Assembly: GCA_003456455.1 (NCBI GenBank)
Contig: DMRV01000405.1
Location: forward strand, 1-19,649
Length of the DNA stretch: 19,649 nt
Origin: Flavobacteriales bacterium
GTDB taxonomy: Bacteria; Bacteroidota; Bacteroidia; UBA10329
Direction: 5' to 3'
Shown here: in pieces, positions 15,246 to 19,649 of the stretch
How positions within the stretch are numbered: the stretch's first letter is position 1
Layout: each line of letters starts with the position of its first letter
Made by a program: the position numbers and the translations under genes
Notes under the pieces: generated by a model
Told to the model about the DNA's origin: nothing
Databases searched by the model: none
Seen by the model: only the letters and a program-made list of their open reading frames with translations

Positions 15246-16150
15246 AGGAGCGTGTCAATAAGGTAAGCCAGTTGCACAACTGGTAGATATACGAACGAGC
15301 CGAACATCAACTGCTTCGCGTCTTCAGAAGACAATGATCTATAGAGTTTTGTTGCCTGTAAGGCAAAAATTATACCTGCGATTATTGCAACAACTGCTGA
15401 GAAAATCCCAGTATAGCCGAAAAATAGTGGCAATAAGCTGACGGGAATCAGTCCGATGGTATAAATAAGAATTTGGAAAGCACTTGCTCGGTCTCGCCCT
15501 CCAGGAGAAGGCAACATTTTGAAGCCTGCTTTCAGGTAATCATCGTTCACGCGCCAAGCAATAGCCCAAAAGTGTGGGAATTGCCAGATGAATTGAACAG
15601 AGAACATCAACCAGGCTAGTAAAGTAATTTCTCCAAAACCTTCGGTAGCAGCTACACATCCCAGCATGGTTGGAATAGACCCTGGGAACGCTCCGATAAA
15701 AACCGAAAACGGTGTCTTTCTCTTTAAAGGCGTATAAACGGCAGCATACAGAAACAGGGCAACGAAACCGAGAATTCCGCACATTGGATTGATGAAGTAA
15801 CCTAGAATTCCGATTCCGAGAATTCCGAAGGATGAAGCAAGAATTAATGCTTCGGGAACGGTCATTTTGGAAGTTGGCAACGGACGGTTTTTTGTCCGGT
15901 CCATTAATGCGTCTAAATCACGTTCTATGATTTCATTGAATCCGTTGGATGCCCCTGTGAGTAGGGTTCCGCCAATAATTAGAGCAGCCATAATGGAAAG
16001 GCGGAATTCAGAAGCCGCCAATCCGTAGCAAATAACGGACGAGAGAACGACCAACGATGCCAGTCGAAGTTTCAGGAAGTCTGAATAGTCTTTGGCTTTT
16101 CCCATGAATGTGACGCCCGTTTGGGCTGATGTCAATTCTTCCGTGGTCAA
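15242..16150 (-). CDS. cyoE: Protoheme IX farnesyltransferase (heme O synthase)
   Basis: A 302-residue polytopic membrane prenyltransferase of the UbiA superfamily that adds a farnesyl group to heme b to give heme O, the precursor of heme A. The first Asp-rich motif is ASNGFNEIIERDLDALMDRT (67-86) followed by KNRPLP. YTPLKRKT (139-146) and the FIGAFPGSIPTMLG block are diagnostic of CyoE/CtaB, as is FSVQFIWQFPHFWAIAW. About eight or nine hydrophobic helices are visible. Met16 is an alternative start, but the ATG at 16150 lies 25 bp from the infB stop and fits close packing. It heads the oxidase-assembly genes; a heme A synthase gene is not in the window. Confidence 0.96.
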   Translation of the reverse strand: MTTEELTSAQTGVTFMGKAKDYSDFLKLRLASLVVLSSVICYGLAASEFRLSIMAALIIGGTLLTGASNGFNEIIERDLDALMDRTKNRPLPTSKMTVPEALILASSFGILGIGILGYFINPMCGILGFVALFLYAAVYTPLKRKTPFSVFIGAFPGSIPTMLGCVAATEGFGEITLLAWLMFSVQFIWQFPHFWAIAWRVNDDYLKAGFKMLPSPGGRDRASAFQILIYTIGLIPVSLLPLFFGYTGIFSAVVAIIAGIIFALQATKLYRSLSSEDAKQLMFGSFVYLPVVQLAYLIDTLL

Positions 16151-16175
16151 TTTACACTAACGCGTTTAGTTAGCC

Positions 16176-19037
16176 TTACAGCTTTGCTTTTACTTCAATA
16201 ATCTCGTAGCCTTCAATAATGTCGCCTACTTTAATATCGTTGTACTTATCGATGTTAAGACCACACTCGTAGCCTTTCGCTACTTCTTTCACGTCTTCTT
16301 TGAATCGTTTAAGCGAAGCAAGTTCACCTGTATAAACAACGATTCCGTCTCTAATTACGCGAACCTTCGTGTTTCTTCCAACCTTTCCGTCAAGTACCAT
16401 GCAACCTGCAATGGTTCCAACACGAGTAATTTTGAATGTTTCGCGAACTTCGATGTTTCCAACGATTTTCTCTTCGAATTCTGGCGCCAACATGCCTTCC
16501 ATTGCAGACTTAACCTCCTCCATTGCATCATAAATAATGCTGTAAAGTTTAATCTGAATCTGTTCCTGTTCTGCAAGTTTTCTAGCACTAACAGAAGGTC
16601 TAACTTGGAAACCAATAACAATAGCATCAGATGCTGATGCAAGCAACACATCGGACTCAGTAATCTGTCCAACACCTTTCATTATGATGTTGATGGCGAT
16701 TTTCTCTGTAGAAAGTTTAAGCAACGCATCAGAAAGTGCTTCGATAGAACCATCGACATCACCTTTAACGATAAGGTTAAGTTCTTGGAAATCTCCAATG
16801 GCAATTCGTCTTCCGATTTCATCAAGCGTAATGTGCTTCTTAGTTCGAAGACCTTGCTCGCGCTGTAACTGTAGTCGTCTTGTTGCAACAGAACGAGCTT
16901 CCTTGTCGTCTTCCATTACATTGAAAAGGTCTCCAGAAGATGGCGCGCCATCCAAACCTAATACTTGTGCTGGCATAGATGGACCAGCCTGATTTATTGG
17001 AAGACCTCGCTCATTGTACAATGCTTTTACCTTACCACTGTAACTTCCTGCTAGAATCACATCTCCAACACGTAATGTTCCGCCTTGAACTAGCATCGTG
17101 GAAACATAACCGCGGCCTTTGTCTAATTGGCTTTCGATAATTGTTCCTACTGCACGCTTCTCAGGGTCGGCCTTCAATTCAAGCATTTCTGCTTCGAGCA
17201 CTACTTTCTCAAGCAATGACTCAACGCCTTCTCCAGACTTGGCAGAAATTTTCTCGCATTGGTATTTTCCACCCCAATCTTCTACAAGAATGTTCATCTG
17301 CGAGAGCTCTTCCATAACCTTGTCTGGGTTCGCTCCGTCTTTATCCATCTTGTTAAGCGCAAAAATCATTGGAACACCAGCTGCTTGGGCGTGATTGATG
17401 GCCTCTTTTGTTTGAGGCATCACACTATCATCAGCTGCAATTACAATAATTACAACATCTGTTACTTGGGCTCCACGGGCACGCATGGCGGTAAACGCTT
17501 CGTGACCCGGTGTATCCAAGAATGCAATACGCTTTCCGTCTCCGAACTCAACACCATAAGCACCAATGTGCTGGGTAATGCCACCTGCTTCACCTTTAAT
17601 TACGTTGGCATCTCTGATGTAATCCAGCAAGGATGTTTTACCGTGGTCAACGTGACCCATAATGGTTACAATTGGCGGACGAGTAACCATTCTTTCTTCG
17701 ACATCCTCGTCTTCAAGAATACTATCCTGAACCTCTGCACTCACAAATTCTACTTCGTGTCCGAATTCCTCTGCAACAATCGTGAGTGTTTCTGCATCCA
17801 AACGTTGGTTTATGGAAACGAACAAGCCTAAACTCATACATGCCCCAATGATTTCGTTCACCTGAACATCCATCATAATAGCTAGTTCATTTGCAGTTAC
17901 GAACTCCGTAACCTTCAGAATTTTTTTCTCAAGTTCTGATTGTTCTTCTTGAGCCTCTGTTCTTTCGGCAATGGCTTGTCTTTTCTCTCTTCTATACTTG
18001 GCTCCTTTCGACTTGGTTTTGTTGCCACTCAAGCGTGCAAGCGTTTCTTTAATCTGCTTCTGAATTTCCTCATCCGTGAGCGGAACCCTTTTGGCGCGCG
18101 CTCCACCACGTCCAGCTGCCGCTGCAGCACCAGCTCCAGTTCCACGCGGTCTATCGGCAAGCCCAGGTGTAGTAGTAGCACCATCGGCTGGTCGTCTAAC
18201 GCGCTTGCGCTTTCTCTTTTTATCCGCAGAATCGTTGGAAGTAGCAACTGGTTTTTTCGCTCGTGGTTTCTCAACCGGAAGTTCCATTTTACCCAGAACC
18301 TTCGCGCCAGCAAGCTTTTCAACATTTGCCTTAATAACCTGATTTTCTACGCTATCCGCTTCAGCTTTTTTGCTTGCTTCTTCAGCTGCTTTGTCAGCGG
18401 CCTCTTTCTCAACTCTGGCTTTTTCAGCAGCTTCCTTTGCTTCTTGCGCTTTTTTAGCTTTTGCTTCCTCTTGTTTTTTCTTTCGAGCAGCAGGAGTAAG
18501 GTCATCTAGATTAATGGATCCCAATACTTTAGGGCCATCTTCTTTAGATGCTTCGGCTTTTATAACCTCTTTATCCTCTTGCTCTTTCGTTTTTACAGGT
18601 GGAGCAGCCGCTTCTTTTTCAGCCTTAGCTTTTTCAGCGGCTTCCTTTGCTTCTTGTGCTTTTGCCTCCTCTAGCTTTTTCTTACGAGCAGCTGGAGTAA
18701 GGTCGTCTAAGTTAATTGATCCCAATACTTTCGGACCGTCCACTTTAGACGCTTCGACACTTATAACCTCTTCTTTAGCTTCCTGCTGATCTTCAGAAGC
18801 AGCCATGCGCTCATCTTTTCGCTGTTGAAGCAATTCAGCCTTTGCTTCCGCCTCCATTTTCAGCTTACGATCTGCGGCAAATTCGCCCACAAGAATGCCA
18901 TACATCTTCTCGTCCAACTTGGAGTTGGGGTTGACATCTGCGTAGCCGTTATCCTTTAGGAAATCGACAATTGTCCCTTTTCCTACGTTCAGGTCCCTGG
19001 CAACGGCACCCAATCTTCTCAGTAATCCTTCAGCCAT
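16176..19037 (-). CDS. infB: Translation initiation factor IF-2
   Basis: A 953-residue GTPase that brings initiator tRNA to the 30S subunit and drives subunit joining. The N-terminus (LNVGKGTIVDFLKDNGYADV) is the small helical domain typical of Bacteroidota IF-2. A long charged linker (about 60-340) contains repeats annotated separately. The IF2_N domain spans about 367-430. The G domain shows GHVDHGKT (461-468), AGGITQHIGA, DTPGHEAF (from 508), NKMD (from 562) and SAKSGEGV, followed by the beta-barrel and C-terminal tRNA-binding domains. The start at 19037 is 41 bp after nusA, with an AAAGGA sequence (19048-19053) 10 bases upstream. nusA-infB is the standard order; here cyoE follows by 25 bp. 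Confidence 0.97.
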   Translation of the reverse strand: MAEGLLRRLGAVARDLNVGKGTIVDFLKDNGYADVNPNSKLDEKMYGILVGEFAADRKLKMEAEAKAELLQQRKDERMAASEDQQEAKEEVISVEASKVDGPKVLGSINLDDLTPAARKKKLEEAKAQEAKEAAEKAKAEKEAAAPPVKTKEQEDKEVIKAEASKEDGPKVLGSINLDDLTPAARKKKQEEAKAKKAQEAKEAAEKARVEKEAADKAAEEASKKAEADSVENQVIKANVEKLAGAKVLGKMELPVEKPRAKKPVATSNDSADKKRKRKRVRRPADGATTTPGLADRPRGTGAGAAAAAGRGGARAKRVPLTDEEIQKQIKETLARLSGNKTKSKGAKYRREKRQAIAERTEAQEEQSELEKKILKVTEFVTANELAIMMDVQVNEIIGACMSLGLFVSINQRLDAETLTIVAEEFGHEVEFVSAEVQDSILEDEDVEERMVTRPPIVTIMGHVDHGKTSLLDYIRDANVIKGEAGGITQHIGAYGVEFGDGKRIAFLDTPGHEAFTAMRARGAQVTDVVIIVIAADDSVMPQTKEAINHAQAAGVPMIFALNKMDKDGANPDKVMEELSQMNILVEDWGGKYQCEKISAKSGEGVESLLEKVVLEAEMLELKADPEKRAVGTIIESQLDKGRGYVSTMLVQGGTLRVGDVILAGSYSGKVKALYNERGLPINQAGPSMPAQVLGLDGAPSSGDLFNVMEDDKEARSVATRRLQLQREQGLRTKKHITLDEIGRRIAIGDFQELNLIVKGDVDGSIEALSDALLKLSTEKIAINIIMKGVGQITESDVLLASASDAIVIGFQVRPSVSARKLAEQEQIQIKLYSIIYDAMEEVKSAMEGMLAPEFEEKIVGNIEVRETFKITRVGTIAGCMVLDGKVGRNTKVRVIRDGIVVYTGELASLKRFKEDVKEVAKGYECGLNIDKYNDIKVGDIIEGYEIIEVKAKL
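18252..18767 (-). repeat. Repeated module in the IF-2 linker (two good copies and one degenerate copy)
   Basis: Copy A (18606-18767) and copy B (18396-18566) both encode EASK, a variable residue, DGPKVLGSINLDDL and then TPAARKKK followed by an Ala/Lys/Glu-rich helix. A degenerate copy (18252-18338) keeps VIKANVEKLAGAKVLGKMEL. Copies start 67 and 76 codons apart. The DNA of A and B differs at many third codon positions while the protein core is identical, so the duplication is not recent and the motif appears to be selected. Confidence 0.8.
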
Positions 19038-19078
19038 GTATGGTTATTCCTTTATTCTATTCCTGACCAATAAACTTA

Positions 19079-19649
19079 TTAGTCTGCAAATTCTTCTTTC
19101 AATATCTTGAGGATGTTATCCACCGTTTCTTCTTCAAGATCGGTTCTTTTAACCAATTCCTCTTTACCAATTTCAATTACGCTCTTAGCCGTATCGCAAC
19201 CAACTCCCTTGAGCTCGTCCAGAATCCAGCTTTCGATTTCATCTGCAAATTCTTCCAAATCCACATCTTCCACGTCCACATCAGAATCACGGTAAACATC
19301 AATCTCATATCCAGTTAACTGACCGGCTAAACGAATGTTAAAACCACCTTTCCCGATTGCCAACGAAACTTGGTCTGGCTTCAAAAACACATCGGCTTTG
19401 CCAGTGTCGTCATTCAGCTCCATTCTCACAATTTTTGCTGGACTAAGCGCTCTTTGGATGAAAAGCTGTGAGTTATTGGTGAAATTGATAACGTCAATGT
19501 TCTCGTTTCTCAACTCACGCACAATTCCGTGAATACGAGAACCTTTCATTCCAACACACGCACCAACAGGGTCAATACGATCATCGTAAGACTCAACAGC
19601 AACTTTAGCTCTTTCTCCTGGTACGCGCACAATTTTCTTAATCGTGATA
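19079..19649 (-). CDS. nusA: Transcription termination/antitermination factor NusA (5' end outside window)
   Basis: The last 189 codons of NusA; the frame stays open to the window edge (ITIKKIVRVPGERAKVA), so the N-terminal RNA-polymerase-binding and most of the S1 region lie beyond it. Two KH domains are visible: the first with GACVGMKGSRI followed by GIVRELRNENIDVINF, and the second with VSLAIGKGGFNIRLAGQLTG. A short acidic region (VDVEDVDLEEF) and a C-terminal helical segment containing a helix-hairpin-helix-like VGCDTAKSVIEI complete it. NusA binds RNA and RNA polymerase during pausing, termination and antitermination. It is the head of the minus-strand cluster here; its promoter, probably shared with rimP, is outside. 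Confidence 0.96.
   Translation of the reverse strand, partial: ITIKKIVRVPGERAKVAVESYDDRIDPVGACVGMKGSRIHGIVRELRNENIDVINFTNNSQLFIQRALSPAKIVRMELNDDTGKADVFLKPDQVSLAIGKGGFNIRLAGQLTGYEIDVYRDSDVDVEDVDLEEFADEIESWILDELKGVGCDTAKSVIEIGKEELVKRTDLEEETVDNILKILKEEFAD

Noticed and set aside
16154..16173. Short inverted repeat CTAAC/GTTAG between infB and cyoE
   Set aside because: Only 5 bp arms, no T-tract on the minus strand; too weak to call a terminator or operator.
17259..17831. 190-codon plus-strand frame opposite the infB GTPase domain
   Set aside because: It is antisense to the best conserved part of IF-2 and shows no domain or signal features.
18370..18789. Plus-strand Ala/Ser-rich open frames opposite the IF-2 linker
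   Set aside because: They are mirror products of the Ala/Lys/Glu-rich repeats in infB; the apparent repeats in them come from the IF-2 module.
1..19649. Search for defence, phage, transposon, CRISPR, secondary-metabolite or RNA-gene signals
   Set aside because: Every long frame is accounted for by housekeeping, envelope, transport or respiratory genes; no integrase, transposase, terminal repeats, spaced repeat arrays or tRNA cloverleaf was seen.

Overview
The window reads as a chromosomal segment of a member of the Bacteroidota, most likely Flavobacteriales. Support comes from a short RsmI without the C-terminal extension, two adjacent five-helix cytochrome oxidase subunit III genes, a fused oligopeptide-type ABC ATPase with a DES second Walker B, a Bacteroidota-type IF-2 N-terminus, many small lipoproteins, few Shine-Dalgarno sites and several TAnnTTTG-like boxes. 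No rRNA, tRNA, CRISPR array, insertion sequence, phage gene or recognisable defence system is visible. Almost all of the DNA is coding and looks like core genome.

Left part (1-7538): the 5' portion of a class I/II aminotransferase gene points left and runs off the window. It is divergent from a rightward cluster: secreted M28 peptidase, rsmI, a conserved small protein, a DEDDy exonuclease, a lipoprotein and a duplicated ABC ATPase. These genes are packed with 1-4 base overlaps or short gaps. An OmpA-family lipoprotein follows with its own leader and a clear hairpin terminator.

Middle (7539-11690): an MFS transporter (+) converges on a PlsC-like acyltransferase (-) with only 3 bp between stop codons. 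The acyltransferase is divergent from a large secreted CocE/S15-family hydrolase (+). That hydrolase converges on the oxidase cluster across a weak, possibly bidirectional hairpin.

Right part (11693-19649, all minus strand; transcription order nusA, infB, cyoE, COX3, COX3, COX4, SCO, DUF420/CtaM-like, small CxxC membrane protein): transcription and translation factors run into a module for maturation and accessory subunits of an aa3-type cytochrome c oxidase. CyoE makes heme O, SCO delivers copper, DUF420 is an assembly factor in Firmicutes, and the COX3 and COX4 genes encode small subunits. Catalytic subunits I and II are not in the window.

I found no clearly new multi-gene system. The most interesting signals are: (i) a perfect 11-bp inverted repeat in the aminotransferase/M28 intergenic region whose half-site recurs as a 13-bp-period direct repeat before the OmpA lipoprotein gene, suggesting a shared unknown regulator; (ii) an 87-residue CxxC membrane protein at the end of the oxidase assembly operon; (iii) a repeated, protein-conserved module in the IF-2 linker; (iv) His-rich or polar loops in both COX3 paralogs; and (v) a charged helical insert in the CocE-like hydrolase.
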